A DNA stretch of 64,000 bases, from assembly GCF_031755915.1 (NCBI RefSeq), contig NC_083389.1:16671001-16735000 (forward strand), written 5' to 3'. Source of the DNA: Ziziphus jujuba (Eukaryota > Streptophyta > Magnoliopsida > Rosales > Rhamnaceae). Shown here piece by piece: positions 42,807 through 55,390 of the stretch. Positions within the stretch are counted from its first letter, which is position 1; each line of letters opens with the position of its first letter. The notes below the pieces were generated by a model, which saw only the letters and a program-made list of their open reading frames with translations, was not told the origin of the DNA and searched no databases. A program made the translations under genes and the position numbers.

Positions 42807-44499
42807 TTTTTATTCATAAAACACTTGTACAATTTTCTCTTGCTAATTCAGATTTTGTTTTTAGTTTTTGTACATGATTCTCGTGTCAATATGATGTGTA
42901 AGGATCCAATTTCATTATTAAATTCTCCATATTATTTGATATGGGGAAAAGCAATAAATAAGAAGGATGATAATTTAAATGGATGGTAATTGAGTTCTTA
43001 AATATTGGCTCTCTAGTTTCTAACCATTAGAACTTGTTTGAATGGTATGCATTGAAATGTAGTTAGTTTTAGATTGTAAAATGTGATTCCCAGCTTGCAA
43101 GCTTCTTCCAATCACTTTTACATGAATGGCTCCATGGTAGTATGTCCAAATGAAAGTTGTTAGGAGGGAATTAATTGTGCACTTGTGGAAACTATTTAAA
43201 TAAATGGATATGAAAGTGTAAAATAAATGTAACAGTTTCCCATTTCTCATATACCCTCATTTCTCATTAACTGTTGAATAAAGTGGAAAATATTAAAACA
43301 ATTTTTTTTACCATCTCTTATTTCTCATCTACCCTCATTAACTTCTATCCCTCTCTCTTACTCTCCCTGCTACTACATTAAATGAATACTGTGTGTCTTC
43401 CTCTCTCTTTCTCTTTTGTTGGTTATGTACCTTTCAACCTTTCTTTGCATTGACGAACATTGCAGAAAACACAATACCACCTTCAGCTCAGTTCACTCTC
43501 CCTGCATACCCCCAACCTTTTGTGATAACAACACGACTAAAAATCTTCATTGTGGAGCCCATACACTTCAAAAGGGTGTAATTAAATTGTACATTTCTGC
43601 GGATCAGAGTTAAAGATTACCTGGTATGTGGATATATATATATAAATATGTGTACAGATATGTATACATTTTTCCCTTATATTGCATTCATTGTTTGTCA
43701 CGTTTTGACATGATATATAAGTGCAAGTTCTATGTTGGTGCTATTTTATGTAAAACAATCCATAAATGGTTTGGAAATTTCCATTTGAAAATTACAACCT
43801 TTGTTTGTTACATACGGTCCATCAGTAATTATGAAACACTTGTTTGTTGGAAAATTTAACGGCGGTTCCATCGGAATAGTTAATTTTTCCATTTTCTAAA
43901 AGCAAACCGATTGGACAATCGAATTTGTCCACTTCTCTAATGTTATTGTAAACGAATGACATGCTAAATGTAACTATATTTATGATGTTTAACAAAATAA
44001 TCCACAGAACACCACATTGTCAACATTGCATCCATTCAAGCTAATGTTATGTTATGATTTAGCACATGTGCCATAGATTTGACATCTTAATCTACTTGAT
44101 CCACTATGTCTGTCAAGAGTAGCTATTCTACTAGGTGTTAATATGCAACATTTAAACAGCATTTGTACTCATTTACATAAAATGCATTTGTATTTTATCT
44201 TTACTCATTTACTGAAAATGCATTTGTATTTGTATTTAAAATGCTATTCTACTCATTTGCATTTAAAATGCTATTCCACTAGGTGTTAATAATATAATTG
44301 TTTGGTTTATTTTCTGTACTCATTTACTGAAAATGCATTTGTATTTTTTCATTACTTTTGCTTCAGGATTATAGTTAAACCTTCCAGCAAAGATTCTACG
44401 ATTGCAATTATTTTTAGTCATACGACCTCACGAATTACCACAAGCTTGTGACAAGTAGATACTTAGTATGTTTTGAATTGGTAAACCCTTTTGTGCTGA
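42807..44499. other. MULE 5' noncoding region upstream of the transposase
   Basis: AT-rich DNA without a recognised gene. Between 44117 and 44350 blocks recur: CTCATTTACTGAAAATGCAT occurs at about 44204 and 44319 with a variant at 44169, and ACTAGGTGTTAATA occurs near 44129 and 44278. These repeats are immediately upstream of the transposase start and could be promoter or transposase-binding repeats. Confidence 0.5.
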
Positions 44500-46721
44500 A
44501 TGTCACAAATTTCAGTTTTACTGTTCTACGATGGAACATGGAGTGTATGTTCTGAAGGTACCTGGAGATACCAACGTCAAAGAACGAAGATTATATGTAT
44601 CAAAAGGATTTGCACGTTGGCAGAACTTAAAGATGTTGTCTACAACACTCTTAACTTAGATTCTACACAACATCAATTAATCTTCAAGTTCATATACCAT
44701 GTGTGCTTGTCATGTGAGCCGTACGTTGTGGAAAATGATGAAGACCTACAAAGTTTTATAGAAGAGTATAGTTCACACAGACCTCAAGACAGATCTCCAC
44801 TTATTGTTGATGTGTTATCCAGGGTTCCACAGAGTATTAATATTGCTGGATGTGTTATGAATAGGATACCTACAAGTTCAGGATTGATGACTATTGCCCC
44901 ACTATTTGCAGTTCTCGAGACAGCTACTTGTACCTTTGATGCTGACATGCAATCCCCAGCGATCGAACTTCATGTGCCGAAAACTCAACCTGGATTCTCT
45001 GAAAATCAAATTTGTGAAAACAATGTGCAATCTGTGGAATATGATCATGATAATGAGCGCTTCGACATTAATGATATGAATGAATATCGTGGACATGATT
45101 ATGATCAAGATGAACAATTGGAGGTGTGGCGAATGCGTGCTACCAAACTACATGGTAATAATACAGAGGCCTTCATGATTAGGGCCTTCAAGGATGAGCA
45201 TATTTGCTCTTTAAATATCATGAAAAGGGATCATCGTCAAGCAACAAGTTCAGTTATCGGAGACATCATCCAGCCAACGTTTAATGGGATTTCAAGCCAA
45301 TACAAACCTCGAGATATCGTGCATGACATTCGCTCTAATTACGGAGTAAACATAAGCTACAACAAAGCATGGGCCGCTAAGGAAGTTGCACTATCAGGTT
45401 TGTGGGGCACGCTAGAAGATTCATATGCAAAACTTCCTCTATGGAGTCACGTTTTGAAGAGCAAAAATCCGGGCACGTTTACTCAAATTGAAACTGACCA
45501 TCAAAACAAATTTTTATATTTTTTCATGGCACTTGGAGCTAGCATTAGAGGGTTTCAGCATATGCGGAGAGTCGTAGCTGTCGATGGAACTACACTGAAG
45601 AATAGATATAGAGGTTTGTTATATATTGCATCATGTTTGGATGGGAACAATCAAATTTATCCACTTGCTTATGGAATAGGCCCTGGGGAGACGGATGCGG
45701 CTTACACATGGTCTTTTAAGAGCTTTAAAGAAGCGTTTGGGGATGATCCGAATATAGCTTTTATATCGGATAGACACAAAAGCATTGCAAAAGCAATACT
45801 ACAGTTTTCCTTAATAATCACCATGGCCACTGCACATATCATCTTGGTACAAATTTACGTGCTAAGAAGTTTAAAGGTAATATTAATACAATTATATCAA
45901 CTTTTAATGATGCAGCTAGAGCATATATTGTTGAGGATTTTGATAAGGCCATGCAACTTTTAGAAGGGGTTAGTATTGAAGCTGTACAATATCTCAAGGA
46001 TGTAAGTCCTTCAAAATGGGCTAGATCACATTTTCCAGACAATAGACACAACATAATGACAACTAACATTGCGGAGAGTATGAACTCTATGCTTATTGAT
46101 GCTAGGGATAAACCTATTTTGCCATTACTAGATCACATTCGTGATGTCTTGCAAAGGTGGTGGTATGAACGTCGAACTAACGCAGCTGCAATGCAAACTC
46201 CTATTACTAATTGGTTGGAAAAAATCATGCAAGAGCGCTCAAATAATGGCAGAGGCTTACGTGTTATGCCAATGAACTTATATGAGTTTCAAGTTGTTGG
46301 CCATGGCATGTTCGTTGGAGTTGTTAACTTAGAAAATAAGACGTGCTTATGCAAGGAATTTGACATTGATGGATTTCCTTGTGTCCATGCAATTGCAGCA
46401 TGTAAGCATCGACATATTTCTCCATATTTCCTTTGCTCGGTGCATTACTCAGTTGACTCACTCCCTTATGCATATTCGGAAACCATATATCCACTTGGAG
46501 ATAAATATCAATGGCATGCTCCATATGATGTCATAAACCAGATTGTACTTCCACCTCAAATTGGCAAACAGTCAGGAAGACTGAGAAAGAAGAGGATTCA
46601 ATCTCAAGGAAAGGAGCATCATCAGTATAGATGCGGGAGGTGCAAACAAGTTGGTCACAGCAGCCAATCATGCTCCGCCACCGTACCTCTTGATAGCACT
46701 ACCAACCAACAGCACCACTGA
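44500..46721 (+). pseudogene. MURA-type MULE transposase, one frameshift
   Basis: Reads from ATG 44500 as a single frame for about 430 codons. The N-terminal 110 residues have PB1/ubiquitin-like character (QISVLLFYDGTWS). The MuDR-type DNA-binding region has EAFMIRAFKDEHICS and DHRQATSSVIGDII. The MULE catalytic domain starts with RRVVAVDGTTLKNRYRGLLY and includes FISDRHKSIAKA. A frameshift near 45800 shifts the frame by one base; the continuation has NNHHGHCTYHLGTNLRAKKF, the helical C-terminal half, a SWIM zinc finger (CLCKEFDIDGFPCVHAIAAC) and a C-terminal zinc knuckle (CGRCKQVGHSSQSC). Combined length is about 740 residues, normal for the family. It is the only visible break, so the copy decayed recently compared with the Ulp1 gene. 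Confidence 0.92.
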
Positions 46722-47185
46722 ACTGAGGGCCCATCAATCGTGTGATGCTATATTTAGACAATGGGGCCATGTTATGCGGTATGCATGTGTATGCAATGTA
46801 GTTAGGAATGCAATTAGTTGCTCAACCGCGTAACATGTGTTTTGGCATAATAGACGTTGGTTTTATGTGTTCTATTGTTGTCAAATTCATCTGTCGTATT
46901 GTTTTGATAACATATCATTCCCTGTTCAGTTTTTGGTTCAGTTGTTTGTATGTTTCTGGGTATTGCACGGATGATATTACTGCCCAATGGTAATGACCGA
47001 TACATCGTTGGTAATTGACATTTGTACACCGTAGTAAAAGAATCACCACAATTCTGTCCGACAACTTCAATCATGTGTGTTCCAACCAATAACATGCTAA
47101 ATGTAGCATTATTAATGATAAATTCTGACAAAGTAAGCGATCAAACGGCATTAAACAATGACAACGTTCAATTTGTTTTTGCTTC

Positions 47186-49445
47186 AAAAATTACCGAAGG
47201 TTTCGTCGGTAATTACCGAAACCCCTATGACAATCACATTTTACCAATTTTTTGGGCCCCACAAGTCCCATAATGTGTGTTAAATGAAAAAACATGCAAA
47301 ATATGAATTCTAAAATTACCCTCCTAGAATTGCTTAAAAATTTCTCAAATTGGCCAAAAAAATACGATAATTGTAGACCTTCGGTAATTCCCGATGAAAC
47401 CCTCGGTAACCAACATGTACCCTCTGGAAATATTACCGTAGGTGTCATCAGTAATTACCAAAACTCCAGTGGTAATCACATTTTACAAATGTTATGGACC
47501 CCACAAGTCCCATAATGTGTGTTAAATGCAAAAACATGCAAAATATAGATTCTAAAATTATCCTAAGGAGAGAAAATCCCAAAATTGCTTAAAAATTTCT
47601 CAAATTGGCCAAAAAAATACGATGACTGTAGTCCTTCGGTAATTGCCAATGAAACCTTCGGTAACCAACATATACTCTCTGGAAAAATTACCGAAGGTTT
47701 CGTAGGTAATTACCGAAACCCCTATGGCAATCACATTTTACCAATTTTTTGGGCCCCATAAGTCCCCTTACGTGTGTTAAATGAAAAAACATGCAACATA
47801 TGGATTCTAAAATTATCCTAAGGAGAGAAAATCCTAGAATTGCTAAAAAATTTCTCAAATTGGCCAAAAAAATACGATGACTGTAGACCTTCGGTAATTC
47901 CCGATGAAACCCTCGGCAACCAACATATACTCTCTGGAAAAATTACTGAAGGTTTCGTCGGTAATTACTGAAACCCCTATGACAATCACATTTTACCAAT
48001 TTTTTGGGCCCCACAAGTCTCCTTACGTGTGTTAAATAAAAAAACATGCAACATTTGTATTCTAAAATTATCCTAAGGAGAGAAAATCCTAGAATTGCTT
48101 AAAAGTTTCTCAAATTGGCCAAAAAAATACGATGACTGTAGACATTCGGTAATTCCCGATGAAAGCGTCGCTAACCAACATATACCCTCTGGAAAAGTTA
48201 CCGAAGGTTTCATCGGGAATTACCGAATGTCTACAGTCATCGTATTTTTTTGGCCTGTTTGAAAATTTTTTAAGCAATTTTGGGATTTTCTCTCCTTAGG
48301 ATAATTTTACAATCCATATGTTGCATGGTTTTTCATTTAACACACGTAAGGGGACTTGTGGGGCCCAAAAAATTGGTAAAATGTGATTACCATAGGGGTT
48401 TCGGTAATTACAGATGAAACCTTCGATAATTTTTCTAGAGGGTATATGTTGGTTACCAAGGGTTGCATCGGGAATTACCGAAGGTCTACAGTCATCGTAT
48501 TTTTTTGGCCAATTTGAGAAATTTTTAAGCAATTTTGGGATTTTCTCTCCTTAGGATAATTTTAGAATCCATATTTTGCATGCTTTTGCATTTAACACAC
48601 ATAATGGGACTTGTAGGGCCCAAAAAATTGGTAAAATGTGATTACCATAGGGGTTTCGATAATTACCAACGAAATCTTCGATAATTTTTCCAGAGGGTAT
48701 ATGTTGGTTACCAAGGGTTTCATTGAGAATTACCGAAGGTCTACAATCATCGTATTTTTTTGGCCAATTTGAGAAATTTTTAAGCAATTCTAGGATTTTC
48801 TCTCTTTAGGATAATTTTAGAATACAAATGTTGCATGTTTTTTTATTTAACACACGTAAGGAGACTTGTGGGGCCCAAAAAATTGGTAAAATGTGATTGT
48901 CATAGGGGTTTCAGTAATTACCGACGAAACCTTCGGTAATTTTTCCAGAGAGTATATGTTGGTTGCCGAAAGTTTTATCAGTAATTACCGAAGGTCTACA
49001 GTAATTGTATTTTTTTGGCCAATTTGAGAGCTTTTTAAGCAATTTTGGGATTTTCTTTCATTACGATCATTTGATAATCCATATGTTGCATGTTTTTTCA
49101 TTTAACACGTAAGGGGACTTGTAGGGCCCAAAAAATTGGTAAAATGTGATTGCCATAGGGGTTTCAGTAATTACCGACGAAACCTTTGGTAATTTTTCCG
49201 AAGAGTATATGTTGGTTACCGAAGGTTTCATCGGGAATTACCGAAGGTCTACAGTCATCGTATTTTTTTGGCCAATTTAAGAGCTTTTTAAGCAATTTTG
49301 GGATTTTCTCTCATTACAATCATTTGATAATCCATATGTTGCATGTTTTTTCATTTAACACGTAAGGGGACTTGTGGGGCCCAAAAAATTGGTAAAATGT
49401 GATTACCATAGGGGTTTCAGTAATTACTGATGAAACCGACGGTAA
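47186..49445. repeat. Palindromic tandem array, about 250-bp units
   Basis: Four direct units (marker CAATCACATTTTACCAATTT at about 47232, 47474, 47729, 47983) are followed by about five units in reverse orientation (marker GGTAAAATGTGATT at about 48375, 48633, 48887, 49137, 49393). Each unit contains several ATTACCGA/TCGGTAAT words and TTGGGCCCCACAAGTC. Units are 85-95 percent alike by eye. The array lies between the 3' ends of the convergent transposase and Ulp1 genes, so read-through of either gene would produce long hairpin RNA. Short ORFs in it (60-85 codons) are repeat products. Confidence 0.9.
48117..48255. repeat. Perfect 48-bp inverted repeat at the array centre
   Basis: Arms 48117-48164 and 48208-48255 are exact reverse complements and are separated by 43 bp that contain ACCAACATATACCC and TTACCGAAGG. 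This is the turning point between direct and inverted units. The perfect match contrasts with the variation among the outer units. Confidence 0.92.
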
Positions 49446-49778
49446 TTAAATATTTTTTCCAATTGGAGAACATTTTTGGAACATTTGGGGGCATTAATGA
49501 ATGTATAATTTGCATGTTATTGCCGGAAACACCCCATTAGCTGAGTATTTGGAGAAAAAAAAATGTTAATTCATATTACCAAAAGTGTTTCTGTAATTAC
49601 TGATGGTGAATCGAGAATTATTGATGCACCATCGGTAATCATCTTTGCTTTAATTTTTACCACAATCGAGGGTCTTCTTTTCTCTTTTTTTTTTTTTTCA
49701 ACGGTTATCATTACTAAAGATAGGTTCAGCATATTAAGATAACATTAGTATAGAGTGTCATAACATTAAACATACGAT
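49446..49778. other. Edge of the array and 3' flank of the Ulp1 gene
   Basis: Partial, diverged repeat units with single TACTGATGG/CATCGGTAATCA words (for example 49629-49640), then AT-rich DNA with a T-run at 49687-49699. Probably 3' UTR of the Ulp1-like gene. Confidence 0.5.
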
Positions 49779-52700
49779 CTACATTGAAAGTTTATTAAAG
49801 TACAAATCAACAGCATATTTTTTCCTAAAAAACATAATGTCTTGCGGGCCAAATGAAGGATTCTCTTCACTACTCTTGTATTCAATAAATTTCAAAGTGT
49901 AGATGCCACAATCACCCCTGCAGAATAGCATTAATGATTAGCATTAATGAAAACCAACCACGTGTATTTCCACACGTAACCACAATAAAACAGCAGCAAT
50001 AGAAGTTGTTTGAAATGACAACACATTCATACCCATTATCTTGGCGGGGTGCATCTTTGATCATGGTCATCGTGAATGGATCTAAAGTGGGAGACATGTC
50101 CAGATTCTTCTCGTAATATCCCCCATCCCTTAATAGGTAAGGCAGCATATATGTAAGGCATTTCGCATTATTCAACTCTTTATTCTGGACATATTTATTT
50201 TCCATATTTGGATCGTATAAATCAATATGTCAGGCCTTCAAGTCCACACATGCTGCCAACCAATGCGCGCCTCCATTGTTGACAGGGATGTACACCTGCA
50301 AATTAGAACATAACCTCATTATCCACAAAATGGGAAACTTAGTGAGAAATTTTTTAAATATATGTAGGGACTTACATAATCACATATCTGCCACGGCACG
50401 CTAGGTTTGGGCGACTTCCCATGCACATAGCTACAAAGGGTCGCATCACATGAATATGTGCTATGAGATGCCCTCCATATGGGATAACACCTTTTGATGG
50501 ATGACTGCCAAATAATGAAATATATACAATATAAAATATCATCAATATAACATTAAGCAACGCAGTAACATCCCATCATCTTACCCAAAATAACACGTCT
50601 AATATGGCACAGGTGTTGGTGAACATCTTCTCATTCTTAAACCGCCTTTTTCGTATGAAATACAAAATAGTGTCAATATGATGCAAAACCACATTAAAGG
50701 AAATAAGTAACAAGTGCGAGGTGATAAATAAAACATCATTCCAAATGTAGGAACACAATGATTTTACATGAACATAAAGCATATAACTTACATCGGAATT
50801 CAACCATCCTTCAGAGGTAAATAGCTCAGCAAAACATTTCTTTCCCACCGTCATATAAGATGTACACACGGTTGCTTCCTTCGGTGCCACCCTATACCAC
50901 TCATCGAACACCCTCTCCTTCAATGCATCAATATGTCGATTAAGATTAAATTTGACCTTCTTTTTACACGGGTCGGTGTAAGGAGAGATGACATGATGTG
51001 ACTGGTGGTAAACTCTACCGAATCGGCTTGTATCACCAACGTTATGCGTCCAATCTTCCACCTCAATCTCAGCTGATTGGTCATGATGTGGACTGTCAGC
51101 TGAAGCACCGATATCCCACTCGAAATGCAAAGGCCGATATGGCACCAAAGCCCAGGAATCCTCCACATAGGGTCCTTCAGGTACGATAGGCTTAAACGGT
51201 GTAGTACAATCATCATCCTCCTTCCTACCATTGGAACCATCTATGGGTGCATCAAATTCTTCGGCTTGCTCTCCAAATGATGGTGCCACAGGGGATGATG
51301 GTCGAACCGAAGATGACGGTGAATGGCTATGCATATGATGTTTGGCCTGCAAAACACAATGGTTATTTTGCAGTTCCCAAACTCTAACAACAAATAATTG
51401 CTGAATTACAATATATAATTTAATAATGCTGAAACACTAAAGTATACTAAGTTGTCTAAATGATACCTGATGCTTTTGTTGGTCAATAACAGAACTAAGC
51501 ATCTTCCTTAGTGCTGCCATCTCTTTATTTAATTTATCAAATTTTGCCTCCAAGCAAGCAAGCTAATCAATATCAATATCCAAAACATAAGTCAACATAT
51601 ATTAGTACAACATATGAAATACAAATTTGCGTGCAAGTAACAATTGCATACCCTGAAATTAGCATTTGGAGGGCCACTAGAATGCTCCTCAGCTTTGGAC
51701 GCATCTTTAGCGCCAACTATTGGTGCTACAAGTGGAGGTGACGTGTAGCGAACTTCATGTATGTTAACTGCTATTGTTCGCCAGTAATCCATAGTCTTCT
51801 CCTCATCGGTAGCATCTAACCTCCAGTGCACATCATACTACATGAAATGAAGAAAGGAAAAAAAAAAGTAAATTTGGAACTTGACTATGGTAATGTAACT
51901 TGAATGTAGTCGTACCATGTAGTCTAAAAAAAATTTGCCTTACATTGCTATTTGAGGTGAACCAATTATGGACAGCAAAATGGTTCGGTTGACTTGAAGC
52001 ATGCCATCCAAGGATCCACCAAAATCAGGGATTGCTTCAAACCCCCACAACTACAAAATATAAGTTATAGGTTATTAAATATAATTTTTAAGTAAATGCT
52101 AAATGTATTAAATATATTACCGTACCTAAAACGCCAATGGAAAACCTTTTAGGTCATAATACTGTGATTTATTCTTTACTACACGTCCTCTATGCTGGAA
52201 TGCATTGTGGAATGAGTTGATCGTCTCCTTGTAGCTGAGAATGCCCCAAGGGTAGCAATTAAATACCTCGATATCAGCAACCAAATCAATGAATTTTCTA
52301 TTTATTTGAACCTTCGAATCCATTCCGAGTACACCATGAACTAAGAAATATAGTAACGCAATTCTTACAGTATCCCAATCATCCACAAAAAGTGTACCCT
52401 TGAATAGTTGTTCCAGTTCGGGCGATTTCAAGTCAGTCCTGTCATCTAGCAACCTCGTGAGCAGCTCCTTTCCTTTGGAAATTTGCATATCATACATTGA
52501 AGAGTACCTACAAAACTTTAAGCCACTAATGAGTGCGAATTCCCACTTCGTAAACCACACTCCAGATCCGCCGAAGTTAAACTCCAGTACTTCTGGATTG
52601 TTGGACACAACTTGTCTGCAAAGCAGGTGCTGCACTACCTGACCAGAGAACAGGAGGTTCTTCATGTCAAGTAAGTGTCCAAAACATGTTTGTCTATACT

Positions 52701-53333
52701 TTTCCACCTGCTCACTTGTGAGAACACTTGTAATTACTTTGTTCGCTTCTATTGGATTCCCGAATGAATGTGCCCTAACTTTAAATATATCGGCATCCTG
52801 AAAGATTCGTTCCTTTGGAGCATCGATGGGCTGCAAAATGAATTACATAAATGGAACTGACATCAACGATTTAATCATACCCTATTTTTCCGCCCTAACT
52901 TGATAATAATAATTTCCAACTAAATCTTAAGACATATGGGTTCACATTTTTGCACAAGTGGTAATTACCGATGTAACCATCGGTAATCAACCAACAATGA
53001 ACTAAAAAAAAATCCTGATGGCCTATTGGCAATTACCGATGGCCATCGGGTGAAGTTTTTCTTGAGTTTTCACATTCATGAATAAATACTGACAGATGTC
53101 TTATCATTTACCGCACAAAACAACATAAATGAATATAAAACTTACCATATCAGATGGGGGAGAGGAAAGTGGAACGTGCCCTCGAAGTTTGGCGTTTTCC
53201 GTCTCAGCTTTGGATTTCTGCCTAGTAGTTCGTCGACGCTTAGAGTCGGGTGCTGCTGTGCTACCACCGCGTCTCTTACTTTCCACCTTCTTAACTCCCT
53301 TCTTCGGTTGACGTTGCAAGTTCCTCTTTGGTG
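49779..53333 (-). pseudogene. DUF1985 + Ulp1/C48 cysteine protease gene of the MULE
   Basis: Exons on the - strand: 53146-53333 (basic, KRRG and SKRRRTTRQKS), 52131-52830 (DUF1985, with CFGHLLDMKNLLFSGQVVQH and FTKWEFALISGLKF), 51944-52050, 51652-51837 (HWRLDATDEEKTMDYW), 51467-51562 (coiled coil), 50792-51346 (acidic linker, FNLNRHIDALKERVFDEW), 50585-50680 (RFKNEKMFTNTCAILDVLFW), 50376-50504, 50033-50295 and 49779-49917. The C48 triad is visible as GAHWLAAC (His), IDLYDP (Asp) and, across the last intron, QDNG joined to GDCGIYTLKF (Cys). Lesions: TAG at the end of the DUF1985 exon (about 52132), a one-base frameshift near 52007, AG acceptor changed to AT before 50680, and TGA just before IDLYDP (about 50231). 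No start codon is certain. Ulp1 proteases cleave SUMO-like proteins; the role in MULEs is unknown. Confidence 0.85.
52964..52987. repeat. Short perfect palindrome with the array motif
   Basis: ATTACCGATG and its reverse complement CATCGGTAAT are separated by TAAC. Further ATTACCGATG and CATCGG words lie at 53033-53048. This is the same word family as the 47-49 kb array, here in the first intron of the Ulp1-like gene. Confidence 0.75.
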
Positions 53334-53644
53334 CTATTATAAAGTACAACCTACAAATGTACATTGATAACATTAATAAACTTTTGTCTACCTTTAACAA
53401 CATTGTCAACTATGTATACATACATATATAAATATCCGCAATCCTCAATTTCATACGCTCTCTTCCTAAGGATATTGTGTATGCCATCTACAAAACATTT
53501 ACTGAACATTTACTGTATAGCAGTGTGTTTACTTCTAAATCTTTCTATCTTCTTCTTCTTTAATTTTTTTTTTCTTTTTTGGGGATAAAGTGTTTGCGTG
53601 TTTGCTTCTAGCTAACCATGTACCTAAAATTTTATGCACCGATC

Positions 53645-53680
<36 letters not shown>

Positions 53681-55390
53681 CTATACCTTTAGAAAGTACT
53701 AACTCTGGAATTCTCAACTTCAATTCTAATTAGTTATAAAGTATTTTTCTCTTATCTCCAAGTACTAATTTTTAGTAATAAATTACCCTAGCAAAAAGGA
53801 AGAAGAAAAAACTTAAAAAAAAAAAGAAGGTCTGAAAAGCAACTAAGATTTCTAATGCAGCTATAGTCTAAAGTGGGGTTTTAATAGAGCAACCCACAAT
53901 TGTGGCCAATTATGATGCTACATGCATAAGCAGATAAAGTGAAATATTGAAATGACTGGAGAGGAAGTAGTCAATTCACCCAAAATAGAAAAACAAGAAA
54001 GTGAAGTATAGAGGTGGAAGACTACATAGAAGCTACGCAACAGACAGATTGTTATAAGCCAATCAAAAGCAGCCCTTAGACTATATATATACATATCATA
54101 TTCATGTTATATTTAATTATTTCTTACCATACAATATATGTCTAAAAAATGTGCACAAAAAGTTGCAGACTATAATCTGAACATATAGGTTAAGCTGGAC
54201 TGCAACATGTCCACCACTTCTATATGAGTATGTCAACTAATGTAGCTACATCTCTTCCCCATATTGCTTGTGTTTAACCTGATTTGGTTATAAAAGCTCA
54301 GACCTACCGACACCTATATATGCTATACAAATCATTCACTTTATATTTATTTTATCTGTATACAAATCCAAAAAGAAATATAATTAGTTTCCTAAGGGTC
54401 AAGTACATTTTTTTAAAAATTCTTCTTTTCAACCCACAAAAGCAGTTTTCTAGATAGAGTTTGAGTATCATGCACTAGTGAGATAACACCTTTAGCTTAA
54501 GGATTTAAACTTCGATCAGGGTAAAAATCCTTATATCCCTAAGTTGTAACAAATATATATATATATATACATATATTATGTTTTTTTTATTACAAACTAA
54601 CATTATTCTTCATCAAATTCATTGATTTCCCTGCCTTCATCCTTTGTTTATTTTACATGCTCAGGGATGTCGATGGAACCCAAAAAAATTAAAAAAAATT
54701 AAAAACAACGTGTCGTCTAGGTGTCGTTCATCCTAGACGACATGTCGTTCGATCTATCTTCAACCTTTGTCCGGGTTGACCCGAACCCGCTGAACTGGTC
54801 CCAATCCGATTCTTGACCTGGTTGTTTCTTCCACCTCCGGCCACCGTACAAGGCCAAACCAGTCCCATTTTTTTCCTCTTTTCATTTCCTACTAATACCC
54901 AATATCAATCTATCCTAAAACCTAGGTTATAATCACTTCCATACAAAAACCTAAATCTTCAAAAATTCCACATTTTTAACCAGTTCTAAACACTAAACAT
55001 AAATCATAAGTTTCAATGTCTCATTGTACTAAATTTGTAAGTATTTAACGGTAAGGCAACAAATAAACACAAAAAATAAAAATAAAAACGCACACGCATC
55101 CACGGCAAGGCAACAAATAAACATAAAAACAAATCCACACTGATCACGGCAAGGCTAAAAATCCACACAAAAACAAACCCACACAGGTCCCACAGCAACA
55201 AATAAACAAAAATATTCAACCAATTACCTCGAACAGTGCTGAGATGAGATGAACTTTTGTTTGGCTTTTCCACGGCAACTTTGGTTTTTTGTATTTGTGT
55301 GTATTCGTGTAAAGACAATTTTGTTTAGAAAAAGTAGATTTTTGTTTTGTTTAAAATATAACAGGATATGTAAGTAATTTTTTTTTTTAA
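53334..55390. other. MULE right internal noncoding region
   Basis: Likely the Ulp1 gene promoter and AT-rich filler. It includes a CT/TA microsatellite (53647-53681) and a GC-richer patch at 54708-54860. In that patch GTCGTCTAGG (54713) pairs with CCTAGACGAC (54732) around a 9-10-nt loop. ORFs near 55013-55445 overlap the AT-rich repeat end and have no domain. Confidence 0.5.

Noticed and set aside
47022..48787. ORFs of 73-85 codons repeated with similar sequence on both strands
   Set aside because: They are translations of the 250-bp palindromic array, not a gene family.
47186..49445. CRISPR-like repeat array
   Set aside because: Units are about 250 bp, have no distinct spacers, change orientation midway and sit in a plant transposon.
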